Below, in pieces: positions 8,664-16,895 of a DNA stretch of 64,000 bases. The DNA comes from Acrocarpospora phusangensis (lineage in GTDB: Bacteria; Actinomycetota; Actinomycetes; Streptosporangiales; Streptosporangiaceae), in contig NZ_BOOA01000011.1 in the NCBI RefSeq assembly GCF_016862995.1, positions 1-64,000 of the forward strand, in the 5' to 3' direction. Positions within the stretch are counted from its first letter, which is position 1; the number at the start of each line of letters is the position of its first letter. The position numbers and the translations under genes are program-made. The notes beneath the pieces were generated by a model. The model searched no databases. It saw only the letters and a program-made list of their open reading frames with translations, and was not told where the DNA came from.

Positions 8664-8696
8664 GTCTCGATAGTGGGACATGAAATTGGAGGGGTC
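8647..8696 (-). promoter_or_regulatory. perfect 20-bp inverted repeat over the TetR promoter
   Basis: Left arm 8647-8666 and right arm 8677-8696 are perfect reverse complements (core CCTCCAATTTCATGTC), separated by 10 bases. The repeat spans the predicted -35 to the first codons of the TetR gene, so it is a strong candidate TetR operator. In RNA it could also form a hairpin that hides the start. Its right edge coincides with the end of the neighbouring CoA-transferase relic. Confidence 0.65.
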
Positions 8697-9224
8697 AATC
8701 CCCTTTCCGGTCAATTCGATTGCGAGCGACAGACGCTGGCCTGGATGCACCCTGACCGCGTCCACCAGGACGCCGGGCACTTTGACGCGGCGGGGGTCGA
8801 CGCGCTCGGCGACGCCCTCGACCTACGCCAGGGCCACGCCGCCGCTGTTCTTGACCGCTTGCGCCGCCGACAGGGTCTCGGCGTAGAGCCCTTCGTCGTC
8901 CATCACCAGATCGCCCTGCTCGTCGGCGACGCCGGCGCGGATGATGGCGACGTCGATCGGGAACGCGTGATAGTGCAGCCACTCCCGGCCCCGCAGTTCG
9001 ATTAGCTCGACGAGCGGTTGAGTCGCCCCCCATCGAGGCGAGGGTCGACGAACGTGCCGAGCCCGATGTGGCTGACGAGGCCCGGGCCACCGCCGGCGAT
9101 GACGCGCGACAGGTGAGACACCACGCCCTGCGGCAGGCAGTAGGCCTCGATCAGCTCCTGTCGCGCCATCTCCTGCAGCCGGGGCGACCAGGCCCAGTGC
9201 GCGCCGACGACCCCGCGTCGACAA
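8697..9224 (-). pseudogene. CoA-transferase fragment (YdiF/acetate CoA-transferase type)
   Basis: With frameshifts the segment reads as an internal piece of an acyl-CoA:acetate/3-ketoacid CoA-transferase: VVGAHWAWSPRLQEMARQELIEAYCLPQGVVSHL, then GLGTFVDPRLDGGRLN, then WLHYHAFPIDVAIIRAGVADEQGDLVMDDEGLYAETLSAAQAVKNSGGVALA, then VKVPGVLVDAVRVHPGQ. Both ends are missing. The piece stops exactly at the TetR inverted repeat. It cannot encode an active enzyme. Confidence 0.75.
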
Positions 9225-9495
9225 GGGCGAGCAGCGGGGGGCACGGCCACTTCGTCAATCACGCCGAGCAGCCGCAGGCCTTCCTTGATCCGCGCCCGGG
9301 AGTTGCGCACCGGCGCGCCGAACAGCACCTCGGCCAGCGGCTGCATCCGCTCGCGGTTGAGCCGCTGGGCCCGCGCGTGGCGGCCGTCCCTGGCGGCTTC
9401 GAAGATCTGTACGGTGAGGTCGGCCGCGAGACCGGCGTAGCGGAACAGAGCGCCGCCGGCTCCGAGCACGAACGACTCGTACATGAAGTTGTCGC
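9225..9495 (-). pseudogene. C-terminal fragment of a dihydrodipicolinate-synthase-family protein
   Basis: This open stretch encodes FMYESFVLGAGGALFRYAGLAADLTVQIFEAARDGR and ARIKEGLRLLGVID, the last helices of a DapA-family aldolase or lyase. The catalytic barrel is absent. It runs directly into the CoA-transferase fragment, so the two may have been neighbours in a degradation operon whose 5' part was removed by the adjoining insertion-sequence debris. Confidence 0.65.
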
Positions 9496-9529
9496 GTCGA
9501 TCCCGCACCGACCAGGGCGGGGCCCAGCT

Positions 9530-9687
9530 GAGCGCAGTTTCCGACCGCGCAGGCCAAGACCATCGCGGCGATTGACTTCTTCCACGTGGACACGGCGTTC
9601 CCGCGCCGGTGCCACGTACTGTTCTTGATCGAGTACGGCATCCGGCGGGTCGGCACCGGCGGGTCGGCAGCGACGCTCGCCAGGTGA
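9530..9687 (+). pseudogene. transposase relic (integrase-core start)
   Basis: The plus strand reads TAQAKTIAAIDFFHVDTAFPRRCHVLFLIEYGIRRV, the first conserved Asp region (AIDFFHVDT) of an IS481/IS3-like integrase core, and then hits a stop after about 45 codons. It is a fragment lying against the truncated DapA-like gene on the other strand. The following 9688-9934 carries no recognised gene apart from the SDR leader. Confidence 0.65.
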
Positions 9688-9934
9688 GCCGAGGGCAGCC
9701 TGATCCGGGAATCACCGGGAAGGGTGGGAGCAGCCTCGGCAAGTCGGGCTGAGTCAGCACTACCGGATCGACCGGGGGGCCAGTGAGCGAGACGGGAGAG
9801 TACACGGGAGGCCCAGCGGGTGAATCAGGCATCCGGGGACGCACTGACCTTTCGCCGCGCGCCGACTGGATGCCGAGGGGGCGCTGTGGCCTGGCCCATT
9901 GGCGGGCGACGATATCGAGGATCGAGGGTGGAGT

Positions 9935-10717
9935 ATGAGCGGTTCGTACGTGGTAACGGGTGGTGGCCGAGGTATCGGCCGAGCCGTGGTCGAACGGCTG
10001 GTCGCCGCAGGCGGCACGGTGGTGGCCGTCGAGCGCGATCCGGCGGGCCTGGCCTGGATGAAAGATCATCCGGGAGCGGCGCGATTGATCGGGCTTGCGG
10101 GCGACGCCACCGATGACCGTGTCGCTGAGCAGGCCGCCGACGCGGCCGAGGCCACGGCGCCCCTAGTCGGCTGGGTCAACAATGCCGCCATCTTCCGCGA
10201 CGCATCGGTGCACTCATCCTCCGCCCGGGAAATACGTGCACTGATCGCGTTGAACCTGGACGTGGCCGTGGTCGGTTGCACGACCGCGGTACGCCGGTTC
10301 CTCGCTGCCGGATCCCCCGGGGCGATTGTCAATGTCTCCTCCCATCAGGCGCGCCAGGCAGTCCCCGGCTCAATGCCGTACGCAACCGCCAAGGCGGCCA
10401 TCGAGGGGATGACCAGGGCGCTGGCCGTTGAGTACGGCCCGCGGGGCATCCGCGTGAACGCGGTGGCGCCCGGCTCGGTACGCACCGAGCGCTACATCGA
10501 CTACCTGGCCGCTCAAGGCCCGGAAGCCGCCGCTCGGATCAAGGAGCGGATGTCGGCCTTACACCCGCTGGGCCGCGTGGCGGACGCGCACGAGATCGCT
10601 TCGGCCATCACTTTCCTGCTGTCGCCCGAGGCCGGCTTCATCACCGGCGCGACCATCCCGGTCGACGGCGGTCGTACGGTGCTCGCCCACGACCCGGAGG
10701 CCAGAAGCAACACATGA
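9935..10717 (+). CDS. short-chain dehydrogenase/reductase
   Basis: This 260-residue cytosolic oxidoreductase has the classical SDR layout: the cofactor loop TGGGRGIG at 8-15, NNAA near 83, Ser135/136, Tyr149 and Lys153 (YATAK) as the active site, and the PG motif followed by the C-terminal substrate loop. The ATG at 9935 follows GGTGGAG. The substrate cannot be predicted. The last 70 bases of the gene and the following 60 bases recur at 25.9 kb, so the 3' end has been copied by a rearrangement. It is isolated among relics, and its own reading frame is intact. Confidence 0.85.
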   Translation: MSGSYVVTGGGRGIGRAVVERLVAAGGTVVAVERDPAGLAWMKDHPGAARLIGLAGDATDDRVAEQAADAAEATAPLVGWVNNAAIFRDASVHSSSAREIRALIALNLDVAVVGCTTAVRRFLAAGSPGAIVNVSSHQARQAVPGSMPYATAKAAIEGMTRALAVEYGPRGIRVNAVAPGSVRTERYIDYLAAQGPEAAARIKERMSALHPLGRVADAHEIASAITFLLSPEAGFITGATIPVDGGRTVLAHDPEARSNT

Positions 10718-10774
10718 ACAGGTGGCGGCCGACCGATCTGATGATCGCGGTACACGGCGTCGTCCGAGCATGCC
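10645..10774 (+). repeat. 130-bp duplication, copy 1 (SDR 3' end)
   Basis: About 130 bases covering the last residues of the SDR and its downstream flank recur at 25935-26064 in the same orientation, with about three mismatches. The match starts at CGGCGCGACC and ends at CGAGCATGCC. Confidence 0.9.
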
Positions 10775-10824
10775 TGCGGGTATCGGCCTGAACTCCCGAA
10801 GGCCGCCCGCGAGTCCGCCGGTGC

Positions 10825-11170
10825 TGATCGATCAATCCCGCGACGGCCGTGGTCCGTCGGGTGTAAGGCTCGTCCGGGCATGCGCCGGCCTGCGGCCCGA
10901 TGGGGATTCGGCCGACCCGGCCCATGGCATCCGGTATGCGCCGCACCGCCTGGCCGTGCGCCGGCAGGACTTGGACGCCGAGATCGCCAACCCGCACGCC
11001 CGGCTCGCCGCCTGGGTCACCCGAGCCCGCCCCGACCTGCTTGCACTACGGGTGTCGGCGTGGAGGGCGCTACGCGGCTGCTGTCCACCTGCGGCGACAA
11101 CCCCGACCTGTGCGCCTTGCCCGCGAGCTCTACCGAAAACCTGCACCACCCGAAAGGATCTTGCTCGGAC
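10825..11170 (+). pseudogene. IS110-family transposase relic
   Basis: Across a frameshift near 11045 the stretch reads RYAPHRLAVRRQDLDAEIANPHARLAAWVTRARPDLLAL and then VGVEGATRLLSTCGDNPDL. This is the hinge between the DEDD domain and the C-terminal transposase_20 domain (GVGxxTAxxLLxTxGDNPxR) of IS110-type transposases. The catalytic N-terminus is gone. It sits immediately after the duplicated 130-bp segment, so this element may have driven that duplication. Confidence 0.6.
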
Positions 11171-11204
11171 CGCTTGGCGGCTATAGGAGCACCCGCTGCC
11201 TGAC

Positions 11205-11747
11205 CTAGTGCCCTCCGCAGCACGCCTGCGGATCCAGAATCTCGAACGGCACCAACCCGATCGAGCCGTCCGGCAACAATCCCGGCGTTGTCGCCAACGT
11301 CAGCACACCGTCCCTCCGCTCAGGCCGCAGATACCCGCGCGTGTCCAGCACGGCGTGCGGTTCGGCCGGGTACGGCGAGGCCAGCACCGAGACCCGCTCG
11401 ATGGCCGACCGCCCGAGCAGATCCGCCACCGTTACGACCCCGCTCAAACCGGCGGACCCGCCGAACACGACCGCCCGGCCGCCGCCCGCCTCGAACTCGG
11501 CGACGGCCTGCCCGGCCCCCGCCGCCAGCTCCTCCGGCCCGGTACGGCTGTCGCCCCAGGCCACGCCGTACCCGTCCGGAACCTCGGCGGGCTCCAGCAC
11601 GAGGGTGACCGCGACGTGCGGGCGGCCGTTGCGCACGAAGTGCGTACAGGCCAGGACGGGCGGGCCGAGCACCGTCACCAGGTCCTGGATCAGGTGCTCG
11701 GCCGCCGCGACGTCGGCGCTGCCGGCGTCGACTCCCAGAACGGTCAT
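11205..11747 (-). CDS. conserved hypothetical protein coupled to the PHP gene
   Basis: This is a 180-residue soluble protein with no signal peptide. It starts MTVLGVDAG, has a Rossmann-like GGGRAVVFGGSAG segment, and ends with a CCGGH tail that could bind a metal. I do not recognise the family. Its ATG overlaps the stop of the PHP-domain gene as ATGA, so the two are co-translated and probably act together. It could equally be named a protein of unknown function. Confidence 0.65.
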   Translation of the reverse strand: MTVLGVDAGSADVAAAEHLIQDLVTVLGPPVLACTHFVRNGRPHVAVTLVLEPAEVPDGYGVAWGDSRTGPEELAAGAGQAVAEFEAGGGRAVVFGGSAGLSGVVTVADLLGRSAIERVSVLASPYPAEPHAVLDTRGYLRPERRDGVLTLATTPGLLPDGSIGLVPFEILDPQACCGGH

Positions 11748-13429
11748 CCGCGCGGCCGCACCCAGAGCGGGTTGCTGTAGAACCACAGGTCGAGCCACGG
11801 GTCGGCGTCGCCGAGCACGTCCATCTTCGGCCCGGCCGGGTCCACGCCCGACCCGAGCAGGCCCGCCTCGGAGCGCTTGCCGTCGGTGCCGCGCACCCGC
11901 AGGTAGATCGGCCGATCGACGGGCCCGATCCCGTACACGAACCGCACGGAACCCTTCGCGCCCGGCGTGACCTCGAACGACTTGACGACCTTGGTGGTCG
12001 GCGTGGTGAACACGTCCGGGTTGGCGGCCGGGCCGGTCACGTCGCCCTGGATCACATCCACCCGGGCCAGCACCGGCACGAACTGCGCCCAGTTCGGCTC
12101 GGCGGCCAGGTCGATCTCGACGACCAGCTCGACCGGCGTGCCCTTGCGGACCTCCAGCGTGTCGCCCAGCGTGATGCCCGGGTCCCTGCGGTTTCCGGCC
12201 ACGCGGGCGCGCACGTTGAGGCCCGAGATCAGGCCGCCGTGGTCGACCCAGACGCGGCCCGCGCGCAGGCCGCGCATGACGGCCGCGTAGGAGAAGTCCT
12301 CGGCGCCGACGCTGGTGCGGCTGTAGAAGCCAGGCCAGAAGTCGCCCGCGGCCACCTGTGTGGGCTGCCCGTAGACGGGGTCGTTGTAGCGCCCGTTGGC
12401 GTCGAAGTCGCTGTTCGGGCCGCGCTGGGCGGTGTCCCCGTACACGGCGTGCGAGTCCGAGTTGGCGGTGATCCACCAGGGCTTGCCCTCGGCGAGCAGG
12501 CTGTCCCAGAGGCCGCCCACGGTGGACGTCATCCAGTCGAAACCACCGAACGTGCGGTAGCTCTCAACCGGATATTCCGGGAATGACGCCGCGCTCGGGC
12601 TGCCGCTGTAGAAGCCGCGCCCGCTGCCCGGGCCGAGCGGCACCTTGATCCCGGCCGCCTGGTGGCCGGGCGCGCCCTCGAAGCCGACCGCGATCGACGG
12701 GTCGGAGTCACGCCAGGCGCGAATCTCGTGTGGCGAGTCGACGCCGCGCCGCGCCGGGTGGTTGGCGAAGAACAGCGCGTCCGGAATGCGGCGGCGGCGC
12801 ACCTGCTCGCCCAGGAACGCGATCCCCGCCACGGCCAGCGCCTCGTTGTCCGGGGTGCTGTCCCCGGCGTTCTTGACCGAGCCGTCGTAGGAGTTCTCGA
12901 ACTCCTTCAGCACCGCGACCTCGTTGCGCCCCGGGTGCACGAACACGGTGGCATGCTCGGCGGCCGGGATATTCCACTCCAGACCCTGGAAGAGCAGCAC
13001 ATCCTTGTATGCCTCGCGGGCCTGCACGATGTCCGGGTTGACCTTCTCCACACCGATCTTGGCGTGGGTGGCGCCCCCGTGGTCGGTGATGACCATCCAG
13101 TCCAGGCCGTACGCGTTGGCGTGCCGGACGTGGTCGACCACCCGGTAGTAACCGTCGCTGCTGTACTGGGTGTGGATGTGGTGATCCCCCGCCAGCCACT
13201 GGTAACCGTGGCGCGGCTCCCGCCCCGGATGCCGCGGCGTCGCAGCCGCTGCCATGGGGTTGGCCACCGCTCCCGCGGCCACGGCCGCCGCCCCGAGCAG
13301 ACCCGCCCGCCGCATCAACGACCGCCGGTTCAACTCGCCCGGCTCCAACTCCTGATCCGGCACGGACGTGTCACCCGCGTGATCGTGAACATACTCGTGG
13401 TCGTGATGGTGGTGATGCTGGTGACCCAT
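11744..13429 (-). CDS. Tat-exported PHP-domain phosphoesterase-like protein, His-rich start
   Basis: This 561-residue protein begins with a striking metal-binding stretch (MGHQHHHHHDHEYVHDH), followed by a twin-arginine-type signal (NRRSLMRRAGLLGAAAVAAGAVANP), and then a PHP metallo-hydrolase domain. The metal ligands are visible as DHHIHTQYS, ITDHGG, GLEWN, ANHPAR and the late NSDSH. The C-terminal third is beta-rich. PHP proteins use two or three zinc or manganese ions to cleave phosphoesters. This one should act outside the membrane on an unknown substrate. The ATG at 13429 has GGAGG six bases upstream. The His-rich leader before the Tat motif is unusual and, beside a zinc-starvation locus, suggests metal binding, but that is inference. 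Confidence 0.82.
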   Translation of the reverse strand: MGHQHHHHHDHEYVHDHAGDTSVPDQELEPGELNRRSLMRRAGLLGAAAVAAGAVANPMAAAATPRHPGREPRHGYQWLAGDHHIHTQYSSDGYYRVVDHVRHANAYGLDWMVITDHGGATHAKIGVEKVNPDIVQAREAYKDVLLFQGLEWNIPAAEHATVFVHPGRNEVAVLKEFENSYDGSVKNAGDSTPDNEALAVAGIAFLGEQVRRRRIPDALFFANHPARRGVDSPHEIRAWRDSDPSIAVGFEGAPGHQAAGIKVPLGPGSGRGFYSGSPSAASFPEYPVESYRTFGGFDWMTSTVGGLWDSLLAEGKPWWITANSDSHAVYGDTAQRGPNSDFDANGRYNDPVYGQPTQVAAGDFWPGFYSRTSVGAEDFSYAAVMRGLRAGRVWVDHGGLISGLNVRARVAGNRRDPGITLGDTLEVRKGTPVELVVEIDLAAEPNWAQFVPVLARVDVIQGDVTGPAANPDVFTTPTTKVVKSFEVTPGAKGSVRFVYGIGPVDRPIYLRVRGTDGKRSEAGLLGSGVDPAGPKMDVLGDADPWLDLWFYSNPLWVRPRG

Positions 13430-14054
13430 AGCCGCCTCCGTATTTGCCCGTACGGACCAGACCATGGGCCTTCGGGAAGAACGCGTGGTGACCGTGATCG
13501 ATCCAACGAATGAAGCGTGCCTGCTCAGTAGGGAACCCGGAGGTTGCGCCCACGGCGGTGGTGTACGAGTTTCCGCTGGTAGCAGGCATGGCGTCGTGAC
13601 ATGAGGACGGCCATCGCGTGTCCTTCCGGTCTGCGAAACCAAGATCGGAGGAGACGAAAGCGATGGCCGTGAACGACAGTGTGGACCCTGCCGGCTGGCT
13701 GGGCAGCTGAGTGCGGCTGACCTGGTAGCCCGTGCGATCAGCCGAGAGGGTCAGTCCTCGCCGCCCGGGCGTTGACCCTGAGCCGGCCGGCGGTGTTCGT
13801 CAAGCCGGCCGGGGCCGCTTCCGGCGGGCCGGTCGGGCCAGCGCGCAGGTGCCACTCGGAACTGCATCCGCCTCTCTCGGGCACAGGCCCGCGATGTCCC
13901 GCTCCCCTAGACGGATCTCATGGCCGAGCCGGCGGGCCTGCGACTCGTCGCGCGGTGGGGCGGACCCAACCGGCACTCCGCTAGGCCCTGGCTCGGACGG
14001 CTACGTCTCGATCCACACCAGGTTCTCGCCGGAGGCGTACCCCGAAGTCGCTAG
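13430..14054. other. intergenic between PHP gene and zinc-starvation operon
   Basis: This holds the divergent promoters of the PHP gene and the ribosomal operon. A 15-codon frame with a good GGAGGA site (13663-13710, MAVNDSVDPAGWLGS) may be the start of a lost gene. No longer gene is recognised. Confidence 0.4.
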
Positions 14055-14078
14055 TGAAAATGATTATCGCTATCATCA
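14055..14078 (+). promoter_or_regulatory. Zur box
   Basis: The sequence TGAAAATGATTATCGCTATC and the following bases form an imperfect palindrome (ATGAT, seven bases, ATCAT) that matches the actinobacterial Zur operator pattern TGAAAATGATTNTCA. It lies 27 bases before the first ribosomal gene. Zinc-loaded Zur would repress the operon, and zinc starvation would release it. Confidence 0.85.
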
Positions 14079-14104
14079 TGTTCCTCGCCATCGGAAGGGA
14101 CACC

Positions 14105-14269
14105 TTGGCCAGAAACGACGTACGCCCCGTGATCAAGCTCCGGTCCACCGCGGGCACCGGCTACACCTACGTGACCCGCAAGAACCGCCGCAACGACCCC
14201 GACCGGCTGACCCTCAAGAAGTACGACCCGATCGTGCGCAGGCACGTGCTGTTCCGAGAGGACCGCTGA
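14105..14269 (+). CDS. rpmG: ribosomal protein L33, zinc-free paralogue
   Basis: This is a 54-residue L33 of the large ribosomal subunit, with the family core [38 protein letters not shown]. It has no cysteine, so it is the C-minus form that replaces zinc-ribbon L33 in zinc shortage. The TTG at 14105 is chosen because it gives the standard length and follows GGAAGGGA. An in-frame ATG at 14054 would add a hydrophobic non-homologous leader and overlap the Zur box. It is the first gene of the Zur-controlled operon. Confidence 0.9.
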   Translation: MARNDVRPVIKLRSTAGTGYTYVTRKNRRNDPDRLTLKKYDPIVRRHVLFREDR

Positions 14270-14273
14270 CCCC

Positions 14274-14519
14274 ATGAAGAAGAACATCCATCCCGACTAC
14301 CGACCGGTGGTCTTCCGGGATCCGAGCGCGGACTTCGCCTTCCTCACCCGCTCGACCGTCACCAGCGACAAGCGGATCGAATGGGAGGACGGCAACACCT
14401 ACCCACTGGTGGACGTGGACGTCTCCTCCGCCAGCCACCCCTTCTACACCGGCAAGACCCGCGTGCTGGACACCGCCGGACGGGTGGAGCGGTTCAAGCA
14501 GCGCTACGGGAGGCCGTGA
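14274..14519 (+). CDS. rpmE2: ribosomal protein L31 type B, zinc-free
   Basis: This is an 81-residue type B L31 ([16 protein letters not shown]...[26 protein letters not shown]) without the CxxC pair of zinc-binding L31. L31 bridges the subunits. Under zinc limitation this form displaces the zinc form, whose loss frees zinc. It starts four bases after L33 stops and overlaps the L28 start as TGATG. Confidence 0.95.
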   Translation: MKKNIHPDYRPVVFRDPSADFAFLTRSTVTSDKRIEWEDGNTYPLVDVDVSSASHPFYTGKTRVLDTAGRVERFKQRYGRP

Positions 14520-14755
14520 TGTCGGCGCACTGCCAGCTCACCGGGACCAAACCGGTGTTCGGTAACAACGTCTCCCACTCCCATCGGCGTACTCGCCGGC
14601 GATGGAACCCCAACATTCAGCACCGGCGCTACTGGCTGGAAAGCGAAGGCCGGTTCGTCCGGCTGACGCTGACCGCCCGCGCGATCAAGACCGTCGACAA
14701 GATCGGCGTCGAGGCGGCCGTGGCCCGGATCCGGGCCCGGGGAGAGAAGGTCTGA
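14519..14755 (+). CDS. rpmB: ribosomal protein L28, zinc-free paralogue
   Basis: This is a 78-residue L28 ([30 protein letters not shown]). Zinc-binding actinobacterial L28 starts CDVCGKGP; here only one cysteine remains (CQLTG), so the zinc site is broken, as in C-minus forms. The start overlaps the L31 stop (TGATG) and its own stop overlaps the S14 start in the same way, indicating tight translational coupling. Confidence 0.93.
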   Translation: MSAHCQLTGTKPVFGNNVSHSHRRTRRRWNPNIQHRRYWLESEGRFVRLTLTARAIKTVDKIGVEAAVARIRARGEKV

Positions 14756-15054
14756 TGGCCAAGAAGAGCAAGATCGCCGCCAACGAGCGCCGCAAGGCCG
14801 TCGTGCTGCGCTACGCCGAGCGCCGGGCCGTACTGAAGGAGACCGTCCGGACCGGCACCCCGCAGGAGCGGGCCGCCGCCGTACGAGAACTCAACCGCCA
14901 GCCACGTGACGCCAGCGCCACCCGGATCCGCAACCGTGACTCCGTCGACGGCCGCCCCCGCGGCCACCTGACCAGGTTCGGCATCTCCCGGATCCGGTTC
15001 CGCGAGATGGCCCACCGGGGCGAACTGCCCGGCATCACGAAGGCGAGCTGGTAG
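14755..15054 (+). CDS. rpsN: ribosomal protein S14, long zinc-free form
   Basis: This is a 99-residue S14 ([24 protein letters not shown]...[34 protein letters not shown]). The short zinc-binding S14 type has two CxxC motifs. This long form has none, as in the zinc-independent paralogue of actinobacteria. It is a small-subunit protein near the decoding head. The ATG overlaps the L28 stop. Confidence 0.95.
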   Translation: MAKKSKIAANERRKAVVLRYAERRAVLKETVRTGTPQERAAAVRELNRQPRDASATRIRNRDSVDGRPRGHLTRFGISRIRFREMAHRGELPGITKASW

Positions 15055-15056
15055 CC

Positions 15057-15221
15057 GTGGCCGTACCCAAGCGCAGAACCTCGCGCAGCAACACCCGGCA
15101 CCGCCGCGCGCAGTGGAAGGCGACCGTCCCCGACCTGGTACCCATCACCGTCGGCGGCCGCGAACTCCTGGTTCCCCGCCGGCTCGTCCGCGCCTACCAG
15201 CGCGGTCTCATCACCCCGTGA
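15057..15221 (+). CDS. rpmF: ribosomal protein L32, zinc-free paralogue
   Basis: A 54-residue product starts at GTG 15057, two bases after the S14 stop, and reads [20 protein letters not shown]...[13 protein letters not shown]. The N-terminal [19 protein letters not shown] motif is diagnostic for L32. The four cysteines of zinc-ribbon L32 are absent. This short gene is easily missed by length cut-offs. It completes the large-subunit set L33-L31-L28-L32. Confidence 0.9.
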   Translation: MAVPKRRTSRSNTRHRRAQWKATVPDLVPITVGGRELLVPRRLVRAYQRGLITP

Positions 15222-15273
15222 GAGTGCCGGGGACCGCCCAGGTCCCCGGCAACTCCGACCGAGAGGAGCTGTC

Positions 15274-16419
15274 ATGTCCGTCCCCGTCGTCCTGGTCTCA
15301 GGACTGCACGCAGAGGCACGGTCGGCCCTGGTCGCCCGCCTGCTCGCCGAGCATCCCGGTTCCGTCGCAATCCACCACGACCTGCGTGATGTCACCACCG
15401 GCGGGGTGGAACGCGTCGTCCGCGACACCACCGGCGTGCTGGACCGCGAACAGATCCGGCTCGCGCACGGATGCGTCACCTGCACCGTCCGCGAAGACCT
15501 CATCCCCGAGTTGCTGTCCAGAGCCGCGACCGCGCCACTGCTGATCGCCGAACTGTGGGACTCGGTCGAGCCGCGCACCGTCGCCGAGGCACTCGCCGGG
15601 AACGCCGCGACCGTCCACGCCCTGCGGCTGACCGGCGTGCTCACGGCCGTGGACGCCGAAGGACTCACCGAGGACCTGTGCCGCGACCAGCGACTCGCCG
15701 CGTGCGGCAAACAGGCGGCGGCAGGTGACGACCGCTACCTCGCCGAGGTACTCGCCCGGCAGATCGAGTACGCCACCGCGATCATCGTGTCCGGCATCGA
15801 CGAGGAGGACGTGGAACTGGCCCTGGCTGTACTCCAGCACCTTGCCCCGGCCAGCCCCGCCGATGTCCTCGCGCCGCCGGAGGTGACCGGCGCGGCGGTG
15901 GACGTGGAGATGCTGGCCGCCCGGGTCGACCCGGCCACCGCGCAGCTCCCCTGCGACGCCCGGACCGGCGATGTCGTCACCGTCGTCTGGCACCGGCTGC
16001 GACCGCTGCACCCCCAGCGGCTCTTCGACGCCATCGACGAACTCGTCACCCAGACCGTACGCAGCCGAGGCCGGTTCTGGCTGGCCAACCGGCCCGACCG
16101 GCTCCTCGCCTGGGACGCCGTCGCCGGTGTCATCTCCATCGAGGACTCCGGACCCTGGCTGGCCGCCCTTCCCGAAGCGGCCTGGGAGATGGAACCTCCC
16201 GCCCGGCGCATCTCCGCCGCCCTGGACTGGAACGACATCATCGGCGACCGCGTCCAGCACCTCGCCTTCACCGGGCCCGACCTGGACCGCGACCAGATCC
16301 ACGCCCTGCTCGACTCCTGCCTGCTCACCGAGGAGGAAGCCATGGCGGGATCCGACGTCTGGACCGGCTACGACGACCCCTTCGCCTTCGTCCTCGACCT
16401 CAAGGAGATCCCCGCGTGA
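15274..16419 (+). CDS. mrf: COG0523/CobW-like protein, ribosome hibernation recruiter MRF
   Basis: This 381-residue protein belongs to the G3E/COG0523 family and has the CobW C-terminal region. It keeps the cysteine motif GCVTC at 66-70. Its P-loop reads GLHAEARS (10-17) in place of GxxGxGKS, so the lysine is lost and GTP binding is doubtful. In mycobacteria the COG0523 protein inside the zinc-free ribosomal operon is MRF, which recruits the hibernation factor MPY to zinc-free ribosomes. The same gene context here supports that role. The ATG at 15274 follows GAGAGGAG. Its stop overlaps the S18 start as GTGA. A zinc metallochaperone role is the alternative. Confidence 0.82.
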   Translation: MSVPVVLVSGLHAEARSALVARLLAEHPGSVAIHHDLRDVTTGGVERVVRDTTGVLDREQIRLAHGCVTCTVREDLIPELLSRAATAPLLIAELWDSVEPRTVAEALAGNAATVHALRLTGVLTAVDAEGLTEDLCRDQRLAACGKQAAAGDDRYLAEVLARQIEYATAIIVSGIDEEDVELALAVLQHLAPASPADVLAPPEVTGAAVDVEMLAARVDPATAQLPCDARTGDVVTVVWHRLRPLHPQRLFDAIDELVTQTVRSRGRFWLANRPDRLLAWDAVAGVISIEDSGPWLAALPEAAWEMEPPARRISAALDWNDIIGDRVQHLAFTGPDLDRDQIHALLDSCLLTEEEAMAGSDVWTGYDDPFAFVLDLKEIPA

Positions 16420-16640
16420 AAGGCCACCGCCCTACCCGCAAGAAGGCCAACCCGCTGATCGGCGTCACCTCCATCGACTACAAGGACACCAACCTCCTCC
16501 GCAGGTTCATCTCCGACCGCGGCAAGATCCGCAGCCGCCGCGTCACCGGCGTCACCGTTCAGCAGCAGCGCCAACTCGCCCGCGCCATCAAGAACGCCCG
16601 CGAGATGGCGCTGCTCCCCTACGCCACCCGGACCAAGTAG
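16416..16640 (+). CDS. rpsR2: ribosomal protein S18, zinc-free paralogue
   Basis: This is a 74-residue S18 with the conserved core [19 protein letters not shown]...[28 protein letters not shown]. It lacks the cysteines of zinc-type S18. The GTG start overlaps the MRF stop. It is the last gene of the operon and is followed directly by a hairpin. Confidence 0.95.
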   Translation: MKGHRPTRKKANPLIGVTSIDYKDTNLLRRFISDRGKIRSRRVTGVTVQQQRQLARAIKNAREMALLPYATRTK

Positions 16641-16659
16641 ACGGACGGCACTCGTCCGT
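16641..16659 (+). terminator. hairpin ending the zinc-starvation operon
   Basis: ACGGACG, five bases, CGTCCGT forms a 7-bp stem starting right after the S18 stop codon. No T-run follows. Confidence 0.6.
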
Positions 16660-16849
16660 AAGAAACGATCGCGCCGTTCTACGACTGCTGGATTTCGAAA
16701 TGCCATGCCGGCACACGTAATCCCCCACACCACCAACCGTGACGGCACCCGACCACCCACCAGCGTCAGGTGACAGTCCCCAGGATTCGGCCCCCGCCCG
16801 GGTCCGCGTCACCAGCCGCAAAGTAACGCTGAGGAGCTACTGTCATTTT

Positions 16850-16895
16850 GTGTGGTCGCGAGACTGGCCCTCTCAGGGAAGGCTGAATGCGCCGC
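16850..16895 (+). repeat. 46-bp repeat, copy 1 (possible IS21-type end)
   Basis: A 46-base segment beginning GTGTGGTCGCGAGACTGGCC recurs in inverted orientation at 19732-19777 with one mismatch. The second copy lies just downstream of an istB relic, and TGTCA occurs just outside this copy (16841), so both may be ends of an IS21-like element. Confidence 0.75.

Noticed and set aside
13663-13710. 15-codon ORF with a GGAGGA ribosome site
   Set aside because: Too short to judge. It may be the first codons of a lost transposase. It is noted only within the intergenic entry.
14054-14104. Upstream ATG extension of L33
   Set aside because: It would add a hydrophobic leader foreign to L33 and overlap the Zur box. 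The TTG at 14105 gives the standard 54 residues.
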